Shown piece after piece: positions 7,812 to 15,219 of a stretch of 42,379 nucleotides of DNA. The DNA is taken from positions 1 to 42,379 of the forward strand of contig JAJEFJ010000093.1 in assembly GCA_022820485.1 (NCBI GenBank), read 5' to 3'. Both the position numbers and the translations under genes were made by a program. The notes under the pieces were generated by a model, which ran no database searches, was not told where the DNA came from, and worked only from the letters and a program-made list of their open reading frames with translations. The stretch comes from Candidatus Latescibacterota bacterium. GTDB taxonomy: Bacteria > Latescibacterota > UBA2968 > UBA8231. The first letter of the stretch is position 1. Each line of letters opens with the position of its first letter.

Positions 7812-9308
7812 ATGCAACCCCAACTCACGCCCTTTCTCGACTGGTACGGCATCTGGCCCTCCCACCGCAAGCTCGAAGACGACGGCACCGTCTGGTCCCA
7901 GGATCCGCCCCAAGGCATTGAACTCGCGCCCGAACTGGCGCGCAAATCCGAGGTCTTCTTCCACAAGGAACGCCCTTGGGAACAAGGAGCCAATCTCCAC
8001 ATCAACGCCATGCTGCACGACGGAGGGCGCTACCGCCTCTGGTACGGCGTGCAACGCTTGGACGACATCACGCGCTCGTATGTCTGCTACGCCGAAAGCG
8101 ACGACGGCTTTACCTGGCAGCGGCCGGAGTTGGGCTTGTGCGAGTACGAAGGCTCGACCCGCAACAACATCATCTGCGCGGGCCGCGACCATCCCCTCGG
8201 CTGGGTATTCATCGACCCCAGTGCCCCGGCGGCCGAGCGCTATAAAGCCGTCGGCCCAGGGGCGAACTACTTCCGCGACGGCAAGCCCGACCCGGAAATG
8301 GACTCCGCGCGCTTCAAGGCCCTGCTCGCAGCCCGCGATTTGGGTGATGTGTCGGCCGGGGAAAAGGCCCAGGGGATCGAGATTCGGCAGCAGCTCCACG
8401 GCGCAACCTCTGCCGACGGCATCCACTGGCAGAATCTCAGCACACCCGTCTTCGACGCTGGAGCAACCCAGCTAGACACCCACAACCTCTGCGCGTACGA
8501 TCCCCACCAAGAGCAGTACGTGGCGTACCTGCGCGGCCATATCGACCGCCGCCGCTTGGTGCGCCGCGCCTCGGGCCCGCAGTTTACATCGCTAGCCGAC
8601 CCGCACCCCTGCCTCCTGCCCGACCCCTTGGACGCGCTCGACGACGACATCTACAATCCCTGCTACACGCCGTATCCGGGTACGCAGCCGCGCTACCTGA
8701 TGTTCCCGTCGATATACCATCGGATCGCCTCTACGGTCGATGTCCAGCTCGCGGTCAGCCGCGATAACCACCAATGGATCCGGCCCTTTCGCCAGCCCAT
8801 CATCGACCGCGCCTATGAGGGGGGAACGTACGGCCAACTCTACGCCAGCCCGAATCTCATCGCCGCCAACGGCACTTGGCGGCTGCCTTTTAGGGGCTAT
8901 CAACGCCGCCACGACTTTCTCCGCCGTGGCGCTACATCGTACCCCGAGGATGGAGAATTTCGCTGGGCCTGTTGGGAACCGGATCGGCTCGCGGGGATAG
9001 AGGCCAAAGGCGAGGGGAGGGTCACGCTCATCGAGCGGCCCTGCTCCGGCCGCGAACTGCTGCTCAACTTTCGCACGGCTCCGGACGGCTGGATCAAAGC
9101 CGAAATCGTCCAGACCATTCACACGCCACCCCAACCCGTAGAAGCCCACCCCGGCTTTTCGCTCGCCGAGGCCGAACCCCTCACGGGCGATTCCATCGCC
9201 GAGGCCGTGCGCTGGCGGGGCCAAACCGACTTATCGACCCTCGCAGGCGAAAACGTCGGTCTCCGCTTTCACCTGTACAAAGCCAAGCTGTTTTCGGTGT
9301 CTATTTGA
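7812..9308 (+). CDS. Five-bladed beta-propeller glycosidase-like protein (GH32/43/68 fold)
   Basis: The 498-residue protein contains repeated blade motifs such as YRLWYG, YVCYAESDDGFTW, ATSADGIHW and LAVSRDNHQW, which are typical of GH43/GH32-like propeller proteins that bind or hydrolyse oligosaccharides. The C-terminal part (about 385-498) is a beta-sandwich ending in LRFHLYKAKLFS. There is no signal peptide, so it is probably intracellular. AAGGA precedes the ATG, six bases after the previous stop. Its last two codons and stop fall inside a 31-bp direct repeat shared with 14670-14700, although the end otherwise looks natural for the family. The substrate is unknown. Confidence 0.72.
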   Translation: MQPQLTPFLDWYGIWPSHRKLEDDGTVWSQDPPQGIELAPELARKSEVFFHKERPWEQGANLHINAMLHDGGRYRLWYGVQRLDDITRSYVCYAESDDGFTWQRPELGLCEYEGSTRNNIICAGRDHPLGWVFIDPSAPAAERYKAVGPGANYFRDGKPDPEMDSARFKALLAARDLGDVSAGEKAQGIEIRQQLHGATSADGIHWQNLSTPVFDAGATQLDTHNLCAYDPHQEQYVAYLRGHIDRRRLVRRASGPQFTSLADPHPCLLPDPLDALDDDIYNPCYTPYPGTQPRYLMFPSIYHRIASTVDVQLAVSRDNHQWIRPFRQPIIDRAYEGGTYGQLYASPNLIAANGTWRLPFRGYQRRHDFLRRGATSYPEDGEFRWACWEPDRLAGIEAKGEGRVTLIERPCSGRELLLNFRTAPDGWIKAEIVQTIHTPPQPVEAHPGFSLAEAEPLTGDSIAEAVRWRGQTDLSTLAGENVGLRFHLYKAKLFSVSI

Positions 9309-9330
9309 GGCGGCCCGCGAAAACCTCGGC
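9300..9330. repeat. 31-bp direct repeat, left copy
   Basis: This stretch is identical to 14670-14700; both begin TCTATTTGAGGCGGCCCGCG. Similarity continues weakly for 12 more bases (9 of 12). On the minus strand the right copy encodes the last nine residues (AEVFAGRLK) of the DUF6817-like gene, so the left copy is a displaced tail of that gene overlapping the stop of the propeller gene. Confidence 0.85.
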
Positions 9331-9375
9331 GAATCGCTCCTCAATGTAAAGCACAGCATCTGCGAGGAGATAAAC

Positions 9376-9621
9376 GTGAAGAACATTACCGTATCTGTAG
9401 ATGAAGAAACCCATCGGCTCGCCCGCCTTCGGGCGGCGGAGTTGGGCACATCGGTGTCGGCACTGGTCCGGGGCTACCTCAAAACCCTCGTCCGCAAGCG
9501 AGCTGACCAAACGGCGGCATCTCATCGGTTGGGTTTTATGGCCGGACAGATCAAAGTCCCCGACGACTTCGACAGCATGGGCGGGTCGGAGATAAAAAAA
9601 ATGTTCGGGGGAAACGCATGA
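9376..9621 (+). CDS. VapB-type ribbon-helix-helix antitoxin
   Basis: The 81-residue protein has an N-terminal ribbon-helix-helix DNA-binding part (MKNITVSVDEETHRLARLRAAELG) and a C-terminal toxin-binding tail (GQIKVPDDFDSM...IKKMF) of the kind found in antitoxins paired with PIN-domain toxins. The start is GTG with GAGGAGA six bases upstream. Its stop overlaps the ATG of the next ORF (ATGA), the normal vapBC coupling. The toxin ORF that follows has lost most of its middle, so this antitoxin is now effectively orphaned. A second, 5'-truncated copy lies at 17586-17789. Confidence 0.82.
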   Translation: MKNITVSVDEETHRLARLRAAELGTSVSALVRGYLKTLVRKRADQTAASHRLGFMAGQIKVPDDFDSMGGSEIKKMFGGNA

Positions 9622-9719
9622 CTTTATTGCTGATCGCGCAAGCACAAGTCGAAAACGTTACGCTGCTTACCACTGACGACAAGGTGGCCTGCTATCCCGG
9701 CCCCATCCAAGCGGTCTGA
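9618..9719 (+). pseudogene. VapC PIN-domain toxin relic with internal deletion
   Basis: The 33-codon ORF starts MTLLL, identical to the start of the PIN-toxin relic at 17786, and then jumps directly to a PIN C-terminus (LIAQAQVENVTLLTTDD...YPGPI). The first Asp-containing strand and the central catalytic acids are gone. This is what an in-frame internal deletion of about 90 residues of a ~125-residue VapC would leave. The remaining protein cannot be a ribonuclease. It overlaps vapB by ATGA. Confidence 0.82.
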
Positions 9720-9743
9720 TAGACCGGCGAAACTTTTGACTAA

Positions 9744-9783
9744 CTTCAGACTGATGCTTACTAAAAGTAAGTCTGTCTGAAAG
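9744..9783. repeat. Nested inverted repeat upstream of the AT-rich cassette
   Basis: An outer pair CTTCAGAC (9744-9751)/GTCTGAAAG (9775-9783, one bulged base) encloses an inner perfect hairpin CTTAC-TAAAA-GTAAG (9757-9771). The 51-base segment 9738-9788 aligns without gaps to 19012-19062 at 40 of 51 positions, so it belongs to the duplicated cassette. It could be a terminator-like hairpin, an operator, or an element end. Confidence 0.55.
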
Positions 9784-9827
9784 ACAAGGATTATACCTAA
9801 AGTGGAATGAAGAAAGAGAGGTAAATA

Positions 9828-10772
9828 ATGGCAAAAAATATTAAACAGAGAAAAACAAAAAAATCAAGAAAATCTGAGAAGAAGTGGGGATATAAAGACA
9901 AAAATACTATTCCTAAATTATGGACTATAAAACAACCTGATGATCTAAGATTTAGATGTGATGGACAAGTAGATTTATTTCATTTTACAAAAAAAGATAA
10001 TCTAGTAGACATTCTCAAATATGGAATTATATTTGGAGATGTAATAATTAATCAATTAGAAGGTTTTAATGCGCCTAATCTGACTTCAGAAAGCCAATTT
10101 CATGACCCTGGACACCGCTCTAAACCTCTCCATAAAAGTGAGACGAATAATGATTATAATATCCGATTAGCTATTAGATGTGACACTGATGAAAAGATCA
10201 TCAACTATGGATGGTTTGATAAAATATATTGCGGAAGTCTTCACAGAAATATGAATCGTAGACTTACAGGTATAAAATCGACTTATTTCGGAGATATTGA
10301 CAAACAGTATATTTATAAGGGACACATCACTCCCGATATGATAGAAAGTATATATACTTGGAACGAAGAAATTCAAGATTGGGTTAGGATGACACAGCAA
10401 GATATAAATGATATATGTGAAAAATACAAAGATTTACCCTTCAAACCCAGAACCGGAATTCGACAATTGAGAATAACTGGGCTTGTATTCAACGATTATA
10501 CAGGGATGGTAAAAACTTATTTTGCAGAAAATGATCATAAAGAAACTTATCAGCATTTATACAAATATAGTGATTATATTTGTGATAATTTGACTGGTAC
10601 TTTATTAAGAAAATATAGAAAAAAAGTATTCTATTTTTCGCATAGAGAAATGATAGAGGAACTTATTTATTTCGTAATGAAAAGATATAATGTAATGGTC
10701 CAATCTGAATACAGAATAGACCTTGAAAAAGAGATGCTTGAACTACAGAAGAGAATAAATCTTTCTCATTAA
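9828..10772 (+). CDS. Putative ADP-ribosyltransferase-like protein, AT-rich, unassigned family
   Basis: The 314-residue protein begins with a very Lys-rich segment (about 1-26). Then comes DLFHFTKKDNLVDILKYGII (about 49-68), which resembles the first strand and helix of ADP-ribosyltransferase-fold proteins such as DarT (H-x-T followed by NLxxIL..G). Later, IRLAIRCDTDEKIINY and QYIYKGHITPDMIESIY look like the core strands and the 'G-x-I-x-P-x-x-I' strand common at the end of such domains. The rest (about 190-314) is helical and charged. A ribosome-binding site GAGAGG precedes the ATG. The base composition is far more AT-rich than the flanks, indicating recent transfer. The fold assignment is inferred; the gene is real by its length and composition. 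Confidence 0.6.
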   Translation: MAKNIKQRKTKKSRKSEKKWGYKDKNTIPKLWTIKQPDDLRFRCDGQVDLFHFTKKDNLVDILKYGIIFGDVIINQLEGFNAPNLTSESQFHDPGHRSKPLHKSETNNDYNIRLAIRCDTDEKIINYGWFDKIYCGSLHRNMNRRLTGIKSTYFGDIDKQYIYKGHITPDMIESIYTWNEEIQDWVRMTQQDINDICEKYKDLPFKPRTGIRQLRITGLVFNDYTGMVKTYFAENDHKETYQHLYKYSDYICDNLTGTLLRKYRKKVFYFSHREMIEELIYFVMKRYNVMVQSEYRIDLEKEMLELQKRINLSH

Positions 10773-10849
10773 GACAACCTAATTTGTCTATGGATCAACC
10801 TAGACGCAAAGAACTGTAATAGTCGATTACGATCAGGAGATATATCGAG

Positions 10850-11371
10850 ATGGGTGATATAGAGTTACATACAGGCTCTCTTGATTTGTATATGATTGAT
10901 TACCAAAAAGGACTGACTAGCCAATTAATAAATATAATCGATGAGAAATTATACGATCTAATAAGGAACAGTCATATAGATGATGAGATCATTTTTGGTA
11001 GCATAGAGCATATTGTAGGACTTGGTTTTGTTGTGCTTCAACAATATATGACAGTCGTATGCGGGAATTTACAAAAAAATAAAAAAGATGTGTTGTCGAA
11101 GGGTCCAAAATACAAAGATGGTAAGACTTTCTCGGAAATAGTTAATGCTTCAGCCAATTACTGGAAGCATAGTAGCGAATGGCCATTAGATAAAAATTGT
11201 AGAGATAAAGACAAAAGGATTAAGGCTATTGAGGCTATTTTGCGTTCTTTTTCTGACAATGATGACTATCCATTGGTTAATATATTATCTGAGTTGTCGC
11301 ATACTGAGAAAAGACAGTTTAATGCCGTTTTCAAGAAAATACTAGAATGGCGGAATGAACTTACGCAATAA
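10850..11371 (+). CDS. Conserved helical protein of the AT-rich cassette, function unknown
   Basis: The 173-residue protein is predicted mostly helical, with conserved stretches GFVVLQQYMT, NASANYWKHSSEW and FKKILEWRNEL. No known catalytic motif is visible. AGGAG lies about ten bases upstream of the ATG. It follows the ADP-ribosyltransferase-like gene by 77 bases on the same strand, and a frameshifted copy exists at 19149-19702 without the ADP-ribosyltransferase-like gene. Its position suggests an antitoxin or partner role, but that is only inference. Confidence 0.65.
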   Translation: MGDIELHTGSLDLYMIDYQKGLTSQLINIIDEKLYDLIRNSHIDDEIIFGSIEHIVGLGFVVLQQYMTVVCGNLQKNKKDVLSKGPKYKDGKTFSEIVNASANYWKHSSEWPLDKNCRDKDKRIKAIEAILRSFSDNDDYPLVNILSELSHTEKRQFNAVFKKILEWRNELTQ

Positions 11372-11409
11372 CCGTTTTAATAAGAAAAGCCCTTCTAGGA
11401 GAAGTCAAC

Positions 11410-11607
11410 ATGACCGCGACCGCACAAGAAGTCTTCACCGAAACCGTTCGCGCCTTACCACCTAGCGAGCAGTTTCGTCTCGCAGCACTCATTTTACAGG
11501 GTTGTCCGAAGTGGTTGTTGTGGAACGAAGTGATACTTGGAGCGAACAAGATCAAAGCGACTTAACCACCGCCTTACAGTATGCGGCGAAACTCTACCCA
11601 GAGGAAG
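11410..11607 (+). pseudogene. Broken copy of the addiction-type antitoxin at 19866
   Basis: The first 30 codons (MTATAQEVFTETVRALPPSE...) match the intact 73-residue protein at 19866-20087 almost exactly. After ATTTTACAGG a short deletion shifts the frame, and the remainder (SEVVVVERSDTWSEQDQSD...LYPEE) continues in another frame from about 11502. The last two to five residues are lost where an hsdM tail begins. The leading CCTTCTAGGAGAAGTCAAC is shared with the intact copy. Confidence 0.85.
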
Positions 11608-11613
11608 CGGTAG

Positions 11614-11712
11614 CCGCTGCGGACGCTGGACGAGATTCGGGCGGATATTTTAGCGGTGGAGCGGGAGACGGAGGGGTTGCTGGCGGAGATTATTGAGGAT
11701 GGAAGCGAATGA
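11614..11712 (+). pseudogene. 3' relic of a type I restriction-modification methylase (HsdM-like C-terminus)
   Basis: Following an in-frame TAG, the frame reads PLRTLDEIRADILAVERE then TEGLLAEI and a short acidic tail. This is a helix characteristic of the C-terminus of N6-adenine methylase (HsdM) subunits. It ends TGA in an ATGA overlap with the start of the next gene. Only about 32 codons remain. It suggests that the next gene once sat downstream of a type I restriction-modification operon. The identification rests on this short motif. Confidence 0.5.
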
Positions 11713-12914
11713 CGGAACCACAATTCGACATCACGCCTTTTCTAGACCAAGACGAAGGTCAACACTTCGACCGCAAGTCGCTGTTTGAAGGAGCGAGTGG
11801 CACCAAACAACTGCGCGACCGCCGTGCTGTGCAATGGCAAGGCATGGTCGAGAGTTGGGAGAGCCGTCCATCGGACAGCAAGCTAGACGAGCTAGACGAT
11901 CAATTGCTGGCCAAGGCACGGCAGGGGGCGGGTCTATCTGCGTTGAGCGATGAGGAGTACTTGCTGCGGCGCAAACTGGCCGATCGCCGGGGCCGAGAGA
12001 TCGTCTTGCGGAAAGCTGCTGAGTTGCTGTTCGCCCGCTTAGGGCCAGACCATCCCAACGCTGGTGTGCGTCTGTTCCGCGTCATCGGCACCGAGCGCCG
12101 TACCGGACCCGAGCACAATGTCGAAGAGCGCCCGCGTATGGAGGGCAACCTGCCCGCCGTCATTGAGGAGGCAAGCGGCGTAATCAGCAGCCTACTGCGT
12201 CGTCCGTCGCGGCTCGTAGGAAACCAGTTTCGGGAGGTACCCGAATATCCGGATTTCGCGTGGCGTGAAGCGCTACTCAATGCCATAGCGCATCGCGACT
12301 ACGGGGTTGAAGGAGCTGGCACAAAAGTCTGGTTGTTTGAAGACCGTATGGAAGTGGTCAGCCCCGGTGCTCTAGCTGGCAACTTGACCACAGACGAGTT
12401 GCTAACGCTCCGGCGGGTCCATCGCAGTCGCAATCCGCGCATCGTGCGGGTACTGGTGGACCTCGGCTTCGCACGCGACCAAGGTGAGGGTATTCCGCGT
12501 ATGTTTACGGAGATGAAAGACGCTTTCTTACCCCAGCCGAGCATAGAGGCTACCAACCGCAGCGTTACAGTAGCACTTCGCAACACCCTTACACTGAATG
12601 TGGGGGAGTTAGGCGCGGATACAGAGGAGTTAGGCACGGATATAGAGGAGGAGCTTCCCCCTGCCATCAGGATAGCCATTGACCAACTTGGCCCGCGTCC
12701 TCGCCGTGAGCGCCTGCGTCCCCTCATCCACGCGATATGCGATCAGGGTAGATGGGTGACTTCGGCTGAATTGGCCGAACTCCTCAACTTCCGTCAACAT
12801 AATCTAACGGCGGGTCATCTCGCCCCGATGGTGAAAAGTGGACAACTTGAGCGTCGTTTTCCGGGCCAGCCTAACCACCCTCGCCAAGCTTATCGGGCTG
12901 TCCCTCGATCGTAA
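11709..12914 (+). CDS. AlbA_2/Schlafen-type ATP-binding protein with HATPase_c_4 (RecG-C-like) domain, N-terminal domain shortened
   Basis: The 401-residue protein opens with a FLDQDEGQHFDRKSLFEG motif of AlbA_2/Schlafen-AAA_4 proteins, but most of that domain seems deleted: the text jumps from LRDRRAV to WQGMVESWE, the linker that normally follows the domain. The central part (about 105-300) contains FREVPEYPDFAWREALLNA, IAHRDYG, DRMEVVSPGAL and GFARDQGEGIPRMF, the HATPase_c_4 region. A winged-helix-like tail follows at about 335-401 (TSAELAELLNF). These are putative DNA-binding regulators often next to restriction systems. The hsdM relic overlaps its start. Confidence 0.75.
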   Translation: MTEPQFDITPFLDQDEGQHFDRKSLFEGASGTKQLRDRRAVQWQGMVESWESRPSDSKLDELDDQLLAKARQGAGLSALSDEEYLLRRKLADRRGREIVLRKAAELLFARLGPDHPNAGVRLFRVIGTERRTGPEHNVEERPRMEGNLPAVIEEASGVISSLLRRPSRLVGNQFREVPEYPDFAWREALLNAIAHRDYGVEGAGTKVWLFEDRMEVVSPGALAGNLTTDELLTLRRVHRSRNPRIVRVLVDLGFARDQGEGIPRMFTEMKDAFLPQPSIEATNRSVTVALRNTLTLNVGELGADTEELGTDIEEELPPAIRIAIDQLGPRPRRERLRPLIHAICDQGRWVTSAELAELLNFRQHNLTAGHLAPMVKSGQLERRFPGQPNHPRQAYRAVPRS

Positions 12915-12927
12915 CGGGTTCAAACTA

Positions 12928-13006
12928 CTCATCGCGCAAGCACGTTACGCTGCTTACCACGAACGACAAGGGGCCTGCTATCCCGACTCCATCCAAGCGG
13001 TCTGAT
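12928..13006 (+). pseudogene. Third VapC relic (C-terminal coding part only)
   Basis: The segment CTCATCGCGCAAGCA...CGTTACGCTGCTTACC...TCCAAGCGGTCTGA matches the C-terminal coding part of the relic at 9640-9719 over nearly its whole length, apart from an 11-base deletion and a few substitutions. No start or antitoxin accompanies it. It sits between the AlbA-type gene and the AAA/nuclease gene. Confidence 0.75.
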
Positions 13007-13030
13007 GGGTCGGCCCAAGGAGAAATGGCC

Positions 13031-14578
13031 ATGAACAAACGCTTACTCCCCATCGGCATTCAGACCTTCCGCGAGATTCGCGAGCGCGAGTGCTACTACG
13101 TTGACAAGACCGCCTACATTCGTCGGCTGCTCAACGAGGGCAAGCACTACTTCCTGTCGCGTCCCCGACGCTTCGGCAAGAGCCTGTTCTTGGACACGCT
13201 CAAGGAGGTGTTCGAGGGCAACGAGCCACTGTTTGCAGGGCTGCACATCCACGACCATTGGGATTGGTCGGTGCGTTATCCAGTGCTTCGGCTCAGCTTT
13301 GGCAGGGGCAACTTCAAGGAGCCCGGCTACGTCGAAGCTATGCTCATGGAGCAACTCGCCGCCGCCGAACGTCGGTCAGAGGTCGTCTCCGAGTTCGCCA
13401 CGGCCCCTGGACGTTTTGCCGCTCTGCTGGAGGCTCTGCACGACCAAGCCGGGCAGCCGGTGGCGGTGCTGATCGACGAATACGACAAGCCGATTTTGGA
13501 TGCCTTGGAAGTGCCGGAGGTCGCCCGCGCCAACCGCGACTTTTTGCGCGGCCTCTACGCAGTCATCAAGGACAGCGACGCGCATGTCCGCTTCACGTTC
13601 ATTACCGGGGTAAGCAAGTTTTCCAAGGTCAGCCTGTTTTCTGGCCTCAACAATCTAAAGGACATCACCTTGGACCCGCGCTATTCGGCCCTCTGCGGAT
13701 ACACTGAGGCGGACTTGGATACCGTGTTCGCGCCGGAACTGCCGGGCTTGGATCGGGACCAGATCCGCGACTGGTACAACGGCTACCGTTGGCTCGGCGA
13801 CGAGAGGGTGTACAACCCGTTCGACATCCTCCTGTTGTTCGACAGCCGCGAGTTCAAAGCCTATTGGTTTGAGACCGGTACGCCGACGTTCCTAGTCGAA
13901 ACGCTGGGCAAACGCCACGTCAGTTCGTTGGAGTTAGGTGAAATGGTCGGCAGCGACGAGTTACTATCGACCTTCGATGTCGATCACATCGCCACCGAGG
14001 CGCTGCTGTTCCAGACCGGCTACCTGACGATAACCGACGCCGAGGAACTGGGCGGCAAGCGGCTCTATCAGTTGGGCTATCCCAACCGGGAGGTGCGACA
14101 AAGCCTCAACGAGAGCTTGCTGGGCTACTTGGTGCAGGACTCGACGCGGCAGATGGCCAACAGCATCCGGCTCTACCGGCTGCTCGAAGCCAACGACTTC
14201 GCCGGGCTAAAGACGCTGTTCCACGCCTTTTTCGCCAGCATTCCCTACGAGTGGTACACTAACAACGACATCGCCGGCTACGAGGGGTACTACGCCAGCG
14301 TGTTTTACTCTTATTTCGCCGCGCTGGGATTGGACATCACCGTGGAGGACAGCAGCAGCCACGGTCGCTTGGACATGGCAGTTTTGTTCAACGGCCATGT
14401 CTATCTGTTTGAGTTTAAAGTGGTCGAACTGGCGTCCGCCGGTGCGGCGATGGCGCAGTTGCAGGAGCGGCGCTATGCGGACAAGTATCGCAGCTTGGGG
14501 CAGCCGATTCACCTGATTGGCGTGGAGTTCAGCAAAGATCAGCGTAATGTCGCTGCGTTTGACGTGGAGCGAGGGTGA
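13031..14578 (+). CDS. AAA-ATPase-like / PD-(D/E)XK nuclease family protein (AAA-ATPase_like + PDDEXK_9)
   Basis: The protein (about 515 residues) combines an N-terminal ATPase-like domain with a C-terminal nuclease-like domain. RPRRFGKS is a modified Walker A near residues 44-51 and VLIDEYDKPI a Walker B near 147-156. Near the C-terminus, GRLDMAVLFNGHVYLFEFK carries the D...ExK nuclease signature. The ATG at 13031 is preferred because AAGGAG (13017-13022) is eight bases upstream; the ATG at 13025 would be only two bases away. This family is common and mobile in environmental bacteria, with unknown function, possibly in genome conflict. It occupies an accessory region full of toxin-antitoxin relics. 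Confidence 0.85.
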   Translation: MNKRLLPIGIQTFREIRERECYYVDKTAYIRRLLNEGKHYFLSRPRRFGKSLFLDTLKEVFEGNEPLFAGLHIHDHWDWSVRYPVLRLSFGRGNFKEPGYVEAMLMEQLAAAERRSEVVSEFATAPGRFAALLEALHDQAGQPVAVLIDEYDKPILDALEVPEVARANRDFLRGLYAVIKDSDAHVRFTFITGVSKFSKVSLFSGLNNLKDITLDPRYSALCGYTEADLDTVFAPELPGLDRDQIRDWYNGYRWLGDERVYNPFDILLLFDSREFKAYWFETGTPTFLVETLGKRHVSSLELGEMVGSDELLSTFDVDHIATEALLFQTGYLTITDAEELGGKRLYQLGYPNREVRQSLNESLLGYLVQDSTRQMANSIRLYRLLEANDFAGLKTLFHAFFASIPYEWYTNNDIAGYEGYYASVFYSYFAALGLDITVEDSSSHGRLDMAVLFNGHVYLFEFKVVELASAGAAMAQLQERRYADKYRSLGQPIHLIGVEFSKDQRNVAAFDVERG

Positions 14579-14582
14579 ATTT

Positions 14583-14606
14583 GATTGGGCGTCTGATTGG
14601 GCGTCT
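14583..14606. repeat. Two perfect tandem 12-bp units
   Basis: GATTGGGCGTCT is repeated head-to-tail at 14583-14594 and 14595-14606, just after the stop of the AAA/nuclease gene. It is probably a local slippage product near the island edge. Confidence 0.8.
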
Positions 14607-14669
14607 GGACACTTTCAGTAGTCTGTGATCCGCGACCTAGCCCTACTCTACTAACCACTGACCACTGTA

Positions 14670-14700
14670 TCTATTTGAGGCGGCCCGCGAAAACCTCGGC
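14670..14700. repeat. 31-bp direct repeat, right copy
   Basis: Identical to 9300-9330. Here it is the native 3' end of the minus-strand DUF6817-like gene, with the stop at 14671-14673. The pair of copies brackets about 5.3 kb of accessory genes. Confidence 0.85.
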
Positions 14701-15210
14701 AAACCGATCCTCGGCAATGCCGCCCAAGCGCTGTGCCATGCGCTCGAATGCGTCGCGGCGATAGTCCCAGTTGCCCCACCGCGCCACCTGCTCCAACCAA
14801 TCGCATAGGTGGATCGTCACTAAGTCGTTGAAGTCCTGCTCATTCATCTCGATGGAATCGCCAGTCAGGCGATCTTGGAGCACGTAGGGAGCACTGTGCT
14901 GCTCCACAGCGGCGTCAAACGTGTCGCGCACCATGGCGCAATTGACGTACGCCAAGTATTCAGCCCGCTTGCCGATGAGCGCCTGCACTTCAGCGCGGCG
15001 CTCGACGGGCAGGGTAAAATCTTGGAAAATCTCAGTGCCGTATATGGAGTGAAAGAGCGCGGCGTGGCACATCACATCGTCGCCGCCCCACTTCTTCATA
15101 TCGCCGTGCACGCCGATACAGTGGGCCAAGTAGGTCTTGTTGGTATGCCCCACGTTGGCAGCGCCAATTTCCCTGAAAAATGCAGTCATTTCTTTAAAAC
15201 TAGCAGTCAT
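14671..15210 (-). CDS. HD-like DUF6817-type protein
   Basis: The 179-residue protein has the pattern TYLAHCIGV...KWGGDDVMCHAALFHSIYGTE, which matches the DUF6817-type HD-domain-like proteins. Candidate metal-binding histidines are H30, H49 and H54, and IHLCDWLEQ follows near residue 135. AGGACG precedes the ATG. Its start codon lies nine bases after the stop of the upstream MFS gene on the same strand, so they form an operon driven from the promoter near 16481. The biochemical role is unknown; a phosphohydrolase or oxygenase fold is possible. Confidence 0.7.
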   Translation of the reverse strand: MTASFKEMTAFFREIGAANVGHTNKTYLAHCIGVHGDMKKWGGDDVMCHAALFHSIYGTEIFQDFTLPVERRAEVQALIGKRAEYLAYVNCAMVRDTFDAAVEQHSAPYVLQDRLTGDSIEMNEQDFNDLVTIHLCDWLEQVARWGNWDYRRDAFERMAQRLGGIAEDRFAEVFAGRLK

Positions 15211-15219
15211 AGCGTCGTC

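Noticed and set aside
14649..14667. Short repeat ACCACTGACCACTG, similar to GTGGTTAGTAG near 24530
   Set aside because: It is too short and simple to claim as an element; shared bases may be chance or a common intergenic repeat.
9300..14700. A complete mobile element with its own integrase
   Set aside because: No integrase, transposase or relaxase was found between the direct repeats, so only an insertion of unknown mechanism is claimed.
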